NCBI GenBank assembly: GCA_002390825.1
Contig: DGQR01000057.1
Span: 20,123 to 36,836 of the forward strand
DNA: 16,714 nt
Reading direction: 5' to 3'
From: Rhodoferax sp. UBA4409
GTDB lineage: Bacteria; Pseudomonadota; Gammaproteobacteria; Burkholderiales; Burkholderiaceae_C
In this document: in pieces, positions 1 through 5,594 of the stretch
Numbering within the stretch: the stretch's first letter is position 1
Layout: each line of letters begins with the position of its first letter
The notes under the pieces: generated by a model
What the model saw: the letters and a program-made list of their open reading frames with translations, nothing else
Told to the model about the DNA's origin: nothing
Database searches by the model: none
Translations under genes and position numbers: made by a program

Positions 1-1182
1 GTGCAGGTTGCCGTCGCCGGCATGGAACACGTTGGCGCAGCGCAGCTGGTATTTCTTTTCCATCTCGGCAATCGCCAGCAGGATGTCGGCCAGCCGCGCA
101 CGGGGAATGGTGCTGTCCATGCACATGTAGTCAGGGCTGATGCGGCCGCTGGCCGGAAAAGCGTTTTTGCGTCCGCTCCAAAAGCGCAGGCGTTCGGCCT
201 CGCTGTTGCTCACCGCAATGCCGGTGGCACCGGCTGCGCGCAGCACCTCGCTCATGCGCCCGATTTCTTCTTCCACCTCTTCGGGTGTGCCATCGCTTTC
301 GCACAGCAGAATGGCTTCCGCGCTCAGGTCGTAGCCCGCGTGTACAAAGTCTTCCACCGCGGCGGTCATGGGCTTGTCCATCATCTCCAGCCCGGCGGGG
401 ATGATGCCGGCGGCGATCACCGCAGCCACCGCATCGCCCGCTTTGCGCAGGTCGTCAAAGCTGGCCATGATGCAGCGGGCCAGCTGGGGCTTGGGCACCA
501 GCTTGACAGTGACCTCGGTGGTCACTGCCAGCATGCCCTCGCTGCCGACCACCACGCTCATCAGGTCGTAGCCGGGCGCATCAAGCGCGTCGCCACCAAA
601 CTCGATGGGCTCGCCTTCCATGGTGAAGCCGCGCACCTTGAGCACGTTGTGGAGCGTCAGACCGTATTTCAGGCAGTGCACGCCGCCCGAGTTCTCGGCC
701 ACGTTGCCGCCAATCGTGCAGGCAATCTGGCTGCTGGGGTCCGGCGCGTAATACAGCCCATAGGGCGCGGCCGCTTCACTGATAGCCAGGTTGCGCACGC
801 CGCATTGCACCACCGCCGTGCGGCTGCGCTTGTCTACCTTCAGGATTTTGTTGAACTTGGCCAGCGAGAGCGTAACCCCCATGGCGTGGGGCATGGCACC
901 ACCCGACAGGCCGGTGCCCGCGCCGCGCGCCACCACCGGCACATTCAAGCCATGACACACCCGCAGCACTGCAGCCACCTGCTCTTCAGTTTCCGGCAGG
1001 GCCACCAGCAGCGGGCGCTGGCGGTAGGCGGTCAGGCCGTCGCATTCGTAGGGCGTGGTGTCTTCCGTCTGGTAGAGCAGCGCATGCTTAGGCAAATAGG
1101 CCTCTAGCGCAGGCACTACCTGCGCGAGTAGCTCTCTTTTTTGTAGCATTTCCCGGGCGGTTGGATCAAGTGGGGCGTTCAT
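1..1182 (-). CDS. glcD: FAD-binding oxidase, glycolate oxidase GlcD subunit type (3' part outside window)
   Basis: This is the flavin subunit of a 2-hydroxy-acid dehydrogenase (glycolate or D-lactate to the keto acid). The 394 visible codons start at ATG 1182 (MNAPLDPTAR) and run off the left edge in frame. The FAD-binding PP-loop RGAGTGLSGGAMP is at residues 86-98. IGGNVAENSGGVHCLKYG follows near residue 160, then PAGLEMMDKP. The block SGRKNAFPASGRISPDYMCM lies in the C-terminal half, and FHAGDGNLH, a flavin/metal-region motif of this family, forms the last residues before the edge. E. coli GlcD is 499 aa, so about 100 residues are missing. The gene lies 126 bp downstream of a same-strand LysR gene that may control it. 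Stand-alone D-lactate dehydrogenases share the fold, so glcE and glcF downstream would be needed to settle the name. Confidence 0.9.
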   Translation of the reverse strand, partial: MNAPLDPTAREMLQKRELLAQVVPALEAYLPKHALLYQTEDTTPYECDGLTAYRQRPLLVALPETEEQVAAVLRVCHGLNVPVVARGAGTGLSGGAMPHAMGVTLSLAKFNKILKVDKRSRTAVVQCGVRNLAISEAAAPYGLYYAPDPSSQIACTIGGNVAENSGGVHCLKYGLTLHNVLKVRGFTMEGEPIEFGGDALDAPGYDLMSVVVGSEGMLAVTTEVTVKLVPKPQLARCIMASFDDLRKAGDAVAAVIAAGIIPAGLEMMDKPMTAAVEDFVHAGYDLSAEAILLCESDGTPEEVEEEIGRMSEVLRAAGATGIAVSNSEAERLRFWSGRKNAFPASGRISPDYMCMDSTIPRARLADILLAIAEMEKKYQLRCANVFHAGDGNLH

Positions 1183-1308
1183 GGGGGCTATCCGGTGCTG
1201 AAAGGGCGGTTGCGTGGAACCTCACTCTAAAAGAAAGCGGCCCCCCGTGGCGTGAAGAAACTTGCAGCGCTGTGTGAAAAAGGGCCCGGTGACGGGTCTC
1301 GGGGGCGG

Positions 1309-2181
1309 CTAACCCACCGCCTTTTTGAGCCATTCGGCGAAGGCCGTCACTTCCCAGCGGTCCATGGCGCCGGTGCGCCAGCACAGGTAATGCGCGTGGG
1401 GACTGGGTGCATTGTGGGCATACAGGCGCACCAGCGAGCCGTTGTCCAGCCAGGGGGCACCCAGCTTCAGGCGAATCAGGCCCACGCCCATGCCGGCGGC
1501 GGCGCCGTCGCACATGAGGCCGATGTCGTTGAACTGCGAGCCCTCTACCGGCTCCGGCCAGTCCAGCCCGTTGGCCGCAAACCAGGTGCGCCAGGGCTCC
1601 AGCGGACTGCGTAACAGGGGCAGGTTGGCCAGGTCTTGCGGGGTTTCGAACGGGCCGTGCTCACGCACAAAAGCCGGCGAGGCGAGGGGTGTCACCTCGT
1701 CTTTCATCAGGCACACATGCTCCATGTCGGCATAGCGGCCGGCGCCAAAACGCACCATCAGGTCTGCATCTTCGGCAACCACGTCGAGCAGGGGAATGGA
1801 CACCTGCAGTGTCAGGTCGATCTCGGGGTAGGCGTCGGTGAACTGGCGCAGCCGCGGGATCAGGATAGAACGCGAAAACGTGGGCGTGACCGCCAGGCGC
1901 AGCTTGCGCTTACCCGGTGCCGCAGCGGCGCTGGGAAATTTCTGCAGGATGGCCAGGCCCTCACGCACATGGGCCAGGTATTCGCTGCCCTCGGTGGTCA
2001 GCGAAAAGTCCGCCCGGCCAAACAGCTTGGTGCCGATGATCTGCTCCAGCTGCCGCACCCGGTGGCTCACGGCGCTGGGGGTGACAAAGAGTTCTTCTGC
2101 CGCCAGGGTGACCGAGCGCAGGCGCGCCAGGGCTTCAAAGGTCAACAGGCACTGAATCGGGGGGATGCGGGAGGCACTCAT
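1309..2181 (-). CDS. LysR-family transcriptional regulator (GcvA-like)
   Basis: The gene encodes 290 aa, the normal LysR length. The N-terminal winged helix-turn-helix spans about residues 8-66 (IQCLLTFEALARLRSVTLAA, then TPSAVSHRVRQLEQIIGTKLF and LTTEGSEYL). An effector-binding periplasmic-protein-like domain follows from about residue 92 (RLAVTPTFSRSILIPRLRQF). The wording of the helix-turn-helix and the DLMVRFGAGRY stretch resemble the GcvA/AmpR branch. The start at ATG 2181 places the helix-turn-helix at the usual distance from the N-terminus; no strong ribosome site is visible. Unusually for LysR, it is not divergent from its likely target: it lies upstream of the glcD-type gene on the same strand. 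The ligand cannot be read from the sequence. The target assignment is inference. Confidence 0.92.
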   Translation of the reverse strand: MSASRIPPIQCLLTFEALARLRSVTLAAEELFVTPSAVSHRVRQLEQIIGTKLFGRADFSLTTEGSEYLAHVREGLAILQKFPSAAAAPGKRKLRLAVTPTFSRSILIPRLRQFTDAYPEIDLTLQVSIPLLDVVAEDADLMVRFGAGRYADMEHVCLMKDEVTPLASPAFVREHGPFETPQDLANLPLLRSPLEPWRTWFAANGLDWPEPVEGSQFNDIGLMCDGAAAGMGVGLIRLKLGAPWLDNGSLVRLYAHNAPSPHAHYLCWRTGAMDRWEVTAFAEWLKKAVG

Positions 2182-2363
2182 GGCGGGGATGATGCCATTA
2201 GTGGGGCGGGTGCAATGAGGGGCATACGCGGACCTACGAAGAAGACACCTTGTTCATAAGCAGATTTGCAGGGTTTAGCTTCATTTTTATAGTTGGCCAT
2301 GCGGCCTCGGGTCGGACTCATCGTATATAAATCAAGCACTTAAAAAATCCACGGGAGGAAAAC

Positions 2364-2417
2364 ATGGGTCCATGTAGCTTTGTTCATAAGACGTGTTTGA
2401 CGCCTATAACACGTTAA
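2364..2417 (+). CDS. 17-codon leader ORF before the cassette array (ORF-11-like)
   Basis: The ORF reads MGPCSFVHKTCLTPITR and stops at TAA 2415-2417. A near-perfect Shine-Dalgarno sequence GGGAGGA (2353-2359) sits 5 nt before ATG 2364. The stop codon is created by the cassette junction itself (GTTAAAC, 2413-2419). The first cassette start (ATG 2423), which has no ribosome site of its own, follows 5 nt later. In class 1 integrons a short ORF inside attI1 (ORF-11) is known to boost translation of a first cassette lacking a Shine-Dalgarno sequence. This arrangement looks the same, but that is an inference. AT-rich TATATAAA at 2324-2331 could be a -10 region; no convincing -35 box was found. Confidence 0.45.
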   Translation: MGPCSFVHKTCLTPITR

Positions 2418-2419
2418 AC
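2391..2419 (+). other. attI-like or first cassette recombination junction
   Basis: The core box GTTAAAC (2413-2419) fits the integron consensus GTTRRRY, with the crossover expected between G2413 and T2414. It is preceded by a perfect 7-bp inverted repeat ACGTGTT (2391-2397) / AACACGT (2408-2414) with a 10-nt loop. The box is complementary to the GTTTAAC at the end of the first cassette (2808-2814), which fixes it as the left boundary of cassette 1. No integrase gene lies to the left (LysR follows directly), so it could be a relic attI or the tail of a lost attC. Confidence 0.5.
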
Positions 2420-2422
2420 ATC

Positions 2423-2806
2423 ATGTCCAAGGGACGCTTCATCCTCATCCTCTTCGTCGTTGGATTCCTGTGCTTCGTCACAGGCGGAGCTGGCGCGTTT
2501 TACTTGGCAAGAAAGATGCAAGATCACTTTGAAGTCAGCTCTGCTGCCGCCGGTATCGCAATAAGTACCTCGGCTCTAGAGTCGCTGCGAATTGGGGACA
2601 ACGAAAAGGCAGCTGCGACTTTGGAATCCGTCCTCGATGGACATGCTCTTTCGTTAGCTCTTTTTTCAGGGTATGAGAGCAGAAGTGATGTAAGCCTAGT
2701 TTTAGCCAAGGCACGGGCTTACCGAAGTGCTCATCCAAGATCTAGTGGAAACCCAGATGTGGATGCAGCCGTCAATGCGGCTTTGACGCGTGATGGCAAA
2801 AAATGA
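2423..2806 (+). CDS. Cassette 1: hypothetical single-pass membrane protein
   Basis: The gene encodes 127 aa. An N-terminal hydrophobic segment (about residues 6-28, ILILFVVGFLCFVTGGAGAF) is a signal anchor or an uncleaved signal; the rest is soluble and mostly helical by composition. ATG 2423 was chosen because an in-frame upstream start would lie outside the cassette boundary at 2413/2414. There is no Shine-Dalgarno sequence, so translation probably depends on the leader ORF that ends 5 nt upstream. No family was recognised. As the first cassette in the array it is the one most likely to be expressed. Confidence 0.65.
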   Translation: MSKGRFILILFVVGFLCFVTGGAGAFYLARKMQDHFEVSSAAAGIAISTSALESLRIGDNEKAAATLESVLDGHALSLALFSGYESRSDVSLVLAKARAYRSAHPRSSGNPDVDAAVNAALTRDGKK

Positions 2807-2807
2807 T

Positions 2808-2894
2808 GTTTAACATTTCGGCCCACGCAGACACACAGCAGCAGAATGCCGCTGCGCGGCAGTTGCTGCGTGCTGGTGGCCTTCAACGTTAAGT
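2808..2894 (+). repeat. attC1 (87 bp)
   Basis: R'' is GTTTAAC (2808-2814), directly after the stop codon of cassette 1. R' is GTTAAGT (2888-2894). The interior is an imperfect palindrome: GGCC near each end, CACGCAG/CTGCGTG-type arms and a central GCCGC-TGC-GCGGC hairpin. Confidence 0.8.
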
Positions 2895-2901
2895 CTCATC
2901 T

Positions 2902-3330
2902 ATGGACCCTTCACGCGCACTAACCTTCGAAAGCGAACGGTTCGACTACCGCTCCGACCTCCCTGAGGAATCCAACGCCGGCAATCGGTTCTACGGAAAG
3001 GATGTCGCGGAATTCCTTGCACGCGCCTTAGCGTTGCGGGGGGTTCCTTCGGACTTCGTGGACGAAGATTGGGGTTGGCTTGTTTTCGCGACGCGTCAAA
3101 CGGCGCAAGACTTTGAAGTTGCGATCTACAACTTATCGGAGCATAGAGAGGGTGGGAGGCCAGGCGCAAATCGCTGGGGTCTGTGGGTAAGGCAGCATCA
3201 GCCCAAGAAGATGCTCGGGCTCTTTACTCGCCGCGTCGAAGTTCCAGTGGCTCTGGAGATATATGAAGCCGTCACCGCGTGCGTTGTCGACGCAGGCGCG
3301 ACGCCCGAACCTTGGACGGTCGGTGAATGA
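2902..3330 (+). CDS. Cassette 2: hypothetical acidic soluble protein
   Basis: The gene encodes 142 aa, starting at ATG 2902, 14 nt after the cassette boundary. There is no signal peptide or membrane segment. Notable stretches are FESERFDYRSDLPEESNAGN near the N-terminus and VDEDWGWLVF near residue 55, followed by a basic region (RQHQPKKMLGLFTRR, about residues 98-112). The mix of acidic and tryptophan-containing strands looks like a small compact alpha/beta protein. No Pfam family can be named with confidence. No Shine-Dalgarno sequence precedes it, which is common for cassette genes. The stop codon at 3330 abuts attC2. Confidence 0.7.
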   Translation: MDPSRALTFESERFDYRSDLPEESNAGNRFYGKDVAEFLARALALRGVPSDFVDEDWGWLVFATRQTAQDFEVAIYNLSEHREGGRPGANRWGLWVRQHQPKKMLGLFTRRVEVPVALEIYEAVTACVVDAGATPEPWTVGE

Positions 3331-3331
3331 A

Positions 3332-3418
3332 ACTTAACATGCCAATCGACACGGACCCACAACTGCAAGAGGCGGCTTCGCCGCACGTTGTTGTGGTCCG
3401 GTCATCTTCACGTTAAGG
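3332..3418 (+). repeat. attC2 (87 bp)
   Basis: R'' is ACTTAAC (3332-3338) and R' is GTTAAGG (3412-3418). The stem is visible as CGGACCCACAAC pairing with GTTGTGGTCCGG, with one unpaired C. Such an extrahelical base is what sets strand choice in attC recombination. The apex is GGCGG-CTTCG-CCGC. Confidence 0.82.
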
Positions 3419-3423
3419 CTCAA

Positions 3424-3693
3424 ATGGCTGCAACTTGTCCGTGCTGTCCTACCGTCAACTTCATTTGCTTCTGGGGTCCTCGGCGCGAGGCCGGTTGGAA
3501 GCGGCCAATGCTAGCTGTCTGCTGCCTGCCTTTCGCCCTCGGAATTCCGGCGCTACTATGGTTTCGAGGCGATCAAATCGACCTGGGATTTCTAGTATTG
3601 GCAGGCGCACTTTTCGCGGCGTCTATCCTCGGTTTGGTCGTCAGCGTGGTCGGCTGCAGCGCCTGTGTTTCGCGCATACTGGGCGAACTTTGA
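3424..3693 (+). CDS. Cassette 3: small cysteine-rich two-helix membrane protein
   Basis: The gene encodes 89 aa from ATG 3424, the first start after the cassette boundary at 3412/3413; the longer frame would begin inside attC2. A CPCC motif occupies residues 5-8. Two hydrophobic segments follow (MLAVCCLPFALGIPALLWF and LGFLVLAGALFAASILGLVV), and the protein ends with a second cysteine pair. The N-terminal CPCC with further cysteines could bind metal. No family was recognised. AAGG within the crossover box lies 5 nt before ATG and might act as a weak ribosome site. The stop at 3693 is directly before attC3. Confidence 0.6.
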   Translation: MAATCPCCPTVNFICFWGPRREAGWKRPMLAVCCLPFALGIPALLWFRGDQIDLGFLVLAGALFAASILGLVVSVVGCSACVSRILGEL

Positions 3694-3694
3694 A

Positions 3695-3760
3695 CCTTAA
3701 CCAGTTGCTCCATCGGATCGGCCACCTGCGGCGGCCGTCCGCTGAGCGCCAGCGTTAGCG
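3695..3760 (+). repeat. attC3 (66 bp)
   Basis: R'' is CCTTAAC (3695-3701), complementary to the cassette 3 start GTTAAGG. R' is GTTAGCG (3754-3760), which departs from GTTRRRY at one place but pairs with the R'' of the next cassette. The stem is CGGATCGGCC against GGCCGTCCG with one extra base. Confidence 0.75.
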
Positions 3761-3771
3761 CACTTCGCCCT

Positions 3772-4215
3772 ATGGACATCATCGAATCAATGAACATGAT
3801 GCGGCGGCTTGAATCGCTGCCCGAAATCTACGACGCCGAAGATAAGGCGGTAATTCGAACTTTGCATTCGTACTTTTCGGAGATGTATGAGACAGAACTT
3901 CGCGACAAATCTGCTATGGAGAGTGGGGAGGATTATTCCAATTACGCATCTGGGTCAATCGCCGAAAAGGTCGCAATTCACGAGAGATATTGGAGCAACC
4001 CCGCACTCTTTTACGTTCCGTGCTCGATATCTGGCGACCCAGCGCACAACTGGGAACTACTGACCGGTATCGAGATTTTTAGAAATGGCGATGACGATAA
4101 CCGCCTGTTCATTTTCTCTGCAAAGTATCCGTACTCGTGGGGCGGAATTAGTAATCGGGTCTATGTGTTAAAGGTCGTGGATGGAGTACTCAAACTTGAG
4201 CACCAATTCATGTAG
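3772..4215 (+). CDS. Cassette 4: hypothetical protein
   Basis: The gene encodes 147 aa from ATG 3772, 17 nt after the cassette boundary. No signal or membrane segment is present. The N-terminal third is helical and acidic (DKAVIRTLHSYFSEMYETEL, about residues 25-44). The C-terminal half alternates as beta strands (RLFIFSAKYPYSWGG, then NRVYVLKVVDGVLKLEHQF at the end). The layout could suit a small cone-like fold such as NTF2, but no diagnostic residues support naming it. GC content is well below that of the flanking catabolic genes. No Shine-Dalgarno sequence precedes it. Confidence 0.7.
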   Translation: MDIIESMNMMRRLESLPEIYDAEDKAVIRTLHSYFSEMYETELRDKSAMESGEDYSNYASGSIAEKVAIHERYWSNPALFYVPCSISGDPAHNWELLTGIEIFRNGDDDNRLFIFSAKYPYSWGGISNRVYVLKVVDGVLKLEHQFM

Positions 4216-4217
4216 TG

Positions 4218-4284
4218 CGCTAACCCATCATTCCACCGGACCTGCGCGAAAAGCCGCGCAGTCCGGTGAATTCGAACGTTGGGC
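4218..4284 (+). repeat. attC4 (67 bp)
   Basis: R'' is CGCTAAC (4218-4224, GCGCTAAC if extended by one base) and R' is GTTGGGC (4278-4284). This stem is very clear: CACCGGACCTGCGCG pairs with CGCGCAGTCCGGTG leaving a single extra C, around an AAAAGC apex. Confidence 0.88.
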
Positions 4285-4295
4285 GTCATCAGCAC

Positions 4296-4661
4296 ATGCG
4301 CAGGAGCGAAGTCAAAGTGAGTAGGTCTGCTATCACGATTGGTGCGCTCGCACTGACCTTGGTTGTTTCAAACGTCTGGTGGGCGTATCAATCACTTGAT
4401 GCAGGCATCACGCGAACCTATGCGCAGGCTTCGCAAGAGTCGACGACGGAGTTGCTGGCGCAAACCCTTGCGGTCTTGCCTGTCGTTGCCAAGGCGGGTT
4501 CATCGAGAGACCAAGTTGTTGCTGCCGCTCGCTTGCCAGCAGATCGAACTGAGCCCTACGAGAAGGGTGGCTTTGTTTGGGTGGGACAGCTTGGGTTGAA
4601 ATTCAACGCACAAGGTCAGTTCGAGAGCGCAGTCACGTCGGAAGAGGCTGCAACGAAATGA
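4296..4661 (+). CDS. Cassette 5: hypothetical membrane-anchored protein
   Basis: The gene encodes 121 aa from ATG 4296, the first start inside the cassette. GTG 4317 is an alternative, with AGGAG ten bases upstream, and would give a protein starting MSRSAITIG. One transmembrane segment (about residues 11-29, SAITIGALALTLVVSNVWW) is followed by a predicted extracytoplasmic domain rich in A, Q and T. A C-terminal part (GGFVWVGQLGLKFNAQGQFE) looks beta-rich. The RDQVVAAARLP stretch suggests a small envelope protein of the kind that senses or caps a partner, but there is no recognised family. The stop codon overlaps the extended R'' box of attC5 by one base. Confidence 0.65.
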   Translation: MRRSEVKVSRSAITIGALALTLVVSNVWWAYQSLDAGITRTYAQASQESTTELLAQTLAVLPVVAKAGSSRDQVVAAARLPADRTEPYEKGGFVWVGQLGLKFNAQGQFESAVTSEEAATK

Positions 4662-4662
4662 C

Positions 4663-4731
4663 GCCCAACCCTTCCATCGAGCGGAGATCAACCGGCAAGC
4701 CGGTTGCTCCCGCTCATGTCAAACGTTGGGC
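4663..4731 (+). repeat. attC5 (69 bp)
   Basis: R'' is GCCCAAC (4663-4669, within ACGCCCAAC) and R' is GTTGGGC (4725-4731, within GTTGGGCGT), a perfect consensus pair. The stem is GAGCGGAGATCAACCGGC against GCCGGTTGCTCCCGCTC, with unpaired bases on one strand only. Confidence 0.9.
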
Positions 4732-4740
4732 GTCTCAATC

Positions 4741-5109
4741 ATGACTGTCGACCCTTTTCGCATTCCCACAGACCCCGAGATCGCCGAAGCCGAGCGCAAA
4801 CTGAATTTCAGCTTCCCTTCTTCGTACATTGAATTCCTCAAGGGCGGTAGCAATGTCGCGAATGCGATCTTCGAGCCCGCCGTAATCTTGCCAGGGTGCG
4901 ACTACTTGAACCTATTCGAAATTGCAGAAACAGCTTGGAATCACGATGGTGTGCCTAAAGATTGGCTGCCATTCATTGAAGACAACAGCGACTATTTCCT
5001 TATTTCACAAGCTGGCGAAGTACGGTACTGGTCACACAACGGCACTACAAATGAAAAGTGGCCAACCTTCTCTTCATGGTTCCAGCAAATCTGTGTGGAG
5101 CGGCGGTAG
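4741..5109 (+). CDS. Cassette 6: SMI1/KNR4 (SUKH) family protein
   Basis: The gene encodes 122 aa from ATG 4741; a TTG at 4726 lies inside the attC core and is unlikely. The order of motifs is that of SMI1/KNR4 proteins: IAEAERKLNFSFPSSYIEFL (residues 13-32) with the glycine-containing turn KGGSN, then ICs of short strands, then PKDWLPFIEDNSDYFLISQA followed by GEVRYWSHNGTTNE, and a terminal helix FSSWFQQIC. SUKH proteins are best known as immunity proteins against contact-dependent or polymorphic toxins, and as protein-interaction modules. No toxin gene sits beside it here, so it would be an orphan immunity protein or a defence accessory carried as a mobile cassette. The family call is from pattern recognition; the role is inference. 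Confidence 0.75.
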   Translation: MTVDPFRIPTDPEIAEAERKLNFSFPSSYIEFLKGGSNVANAIFEPAVILPGCDYLNLFEIAETAWNHDGVPKDWLPFIEDNSDYFLISQAGEVRYWSHNGTTNEKWPTFSSWFQQICVERR

Positions 5110-5119
5110 TGCAACCGAC

Positions 5120-5259
5120 GCCCAACAATCCGGTCCGCTGAACTTCCACGTAACGACTGCTTTAGCTCAATACGAAAGCAGGCTATTTTTCTCTATATGC
5201 CCCGGCTTCGGATTGAAGGTCCGCATGAAGTCATAGCTTCTAAATAACTAGCGTTGAAC
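5120..5259 (+). repeat. attC6, R'' half intact, remainder degenerate or truncated
   Basis: R'' GCCCAAC (5120-5126, within ACGCCCAAC) pairs with the cassette 6 start GTTGGGCGT, so the cassette is complete up to here. The expected short palindrome is missing. The next GTTRRRY box is GTTGAAC at 5253-5259, 140 bp away, at the upper limit for attC sites, and no convincing L''/L' arms join the two. Either the site is long and diverged or its right half was replaced. Confidence 0.45.
5157..5190 (+). terminator. Weak terminator-like hairpin after cassette 6
   Basis: CTGCTTT (5157-5163) and AAAGCAG (5175-5181) form a 7-bp stem with an 11-nt loop. A T-run follows at 5186-5190, four bases after the stem. 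The stem is AT-rich, so termination would be weak. It may end read-through from the array. Confidence 0.25.
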
Positions 5260-5290
5260 TGGTCAGTTTCACTGAGTTGGTGAATTTTCA

Positions 5291-5494
5291 ATGTCACTTG
5301 AAATTCGCAGGGCCACAGTCCTTGACGCCAAGATGGTTTGTGCCGCAGTACGTCGGTCAATAACCGAGTGCTGCCAAGCTGAACACAGGGGTGACACAAA
5401 AATCATTGCCACGTGGCTAGAGAACAAGACGACTGAAAACGTCGCCTTGTGGATTCAAGAGGCGGTGGGCAATCTGAAACCGCCTCGGTGCTGA
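5291..5494 (+). pseudogene. Truncated GNAT-type N-acetyltransferase fragment
   Basis: The N-terminal 55 or so residues (MSLEIRRATVLDAKMVCAAV, then RRSITECCQAEHRGDTKIIA and WLENKTTENVALWI) match the opening helices of GNAT acetyltransferases of about 150-170 aa. The acetyl-CoA-binding part is absent. After about 5456 the reading frame runs into sequence that matches psd in another frame and stops at 5494. The gene is therefore broken by a deletion or recombination. It sits 32 nt after a GTTGAAC box, so it may have been the seventh cassette. The product, if made, should be inactive. The family call rests on the N-terminal pattern only. Confidence 0.6.
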
Positions 5495-5547
5495 TTCGCT
5501 GGTTCATTGGCACCTACCAAGTTCAAATGACCGAAGCCGCCAAACCC
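5461..5547 (+). pseudogene. psd: psd (phosphatidylserine decarboxylase) remnant
   Basis: Read from CTG 5491 the frame gives LIRWFIGTYQVQMTEAAKP. The intact psd at 16402-16458 gives LIRWFIGKYKVNMAEAANP. By eye, 14 of 19 residues and 46 of 57 bases agree, and both are on the plus strand. Weak similarity extends left to about 5461 (TASVL against TTAL). It overlaps the end of the GNAT fragment in a different frame, so the junction is a recombination scar. The divergence shows it is not a recent duplicate of the nearby gene. The next 40 bases up to the calA stop show nothing recognisable. Confidence 0.72.
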
Positions 5548-5594
5548 AGCTCCGGCGGCTTCCGCGACGTTCTAGGGGTTCGCTACCCTTACGC

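Larger units (their letters stand above)
2414..5259 (+). other. Integron gene-cassette array without integrase (CALIN), six cassettes plus decayed end
   Basis: Six small same-strand genes alternate with imperfect palindromes of 66-87 bp bounded by RYYYAAC and GTTRRRY boxes. Cassette boundaries by crossover position are 2414-2888, 2889-3412, 3413-3754, 3755-4278, 4279-4725 and 4726 to about 5253. Start/R'' pairs within each cassette are complementary: GTTAAAC/GTTTAAC, GTTAAGT/ACTTAAC, GTTAAGG/CCTTAAC, GTTAGCGC/GCGCTAAC, GTTGGGCGT/ACGCCCAAC, and the same again for the sixth. Because R'' and the cassette start belong to one circular attC, this pairing is specific evidence for cassettes. Base composition is visibly more AT-rich than the flanks. 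No intI is present in the window; it may lie outside or be lost. Confidence 0.88.

Noticed and set aside
1..1107. Long plus-strand open frame over the left edge
   Set aside because: It is antisense to the glcD-type gene, which has every family motif; the plus-strand product is low-complexity His/Ala-rich.
1183..1308. Possible terminator or promoter between LysR and the glcD-type gene
   Set aside because: GC-rich runs are present but no convincing stem with T-tail or -35/-10 pair could be seen on either strand.
2250..2390. Direct repeat TTGTTCATAAG at 2250-2260 and 2380-2390
   Set aside because: It is an exact 11-bp match 130 bp apart, but too short and too far apart for known attI direct repeats, and with no inverted ends for an insertion element; kept only as a curiosity.
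2808..5126. Repeated palindromes read as a CRISPR array or REP elements
   Set aside because: Spacing is irregular and gene-sized, repeats are not identical, and each is bounded by RYYYAAC/GTTRRRY boxes, which fits attC sites.
5133..5232. GGTCCGC-TGAA motif repeated at about 5132 and 5219
   Set aside because: The copies are in direct, not inverted, orientation, so they cannot form the attC6 stem.
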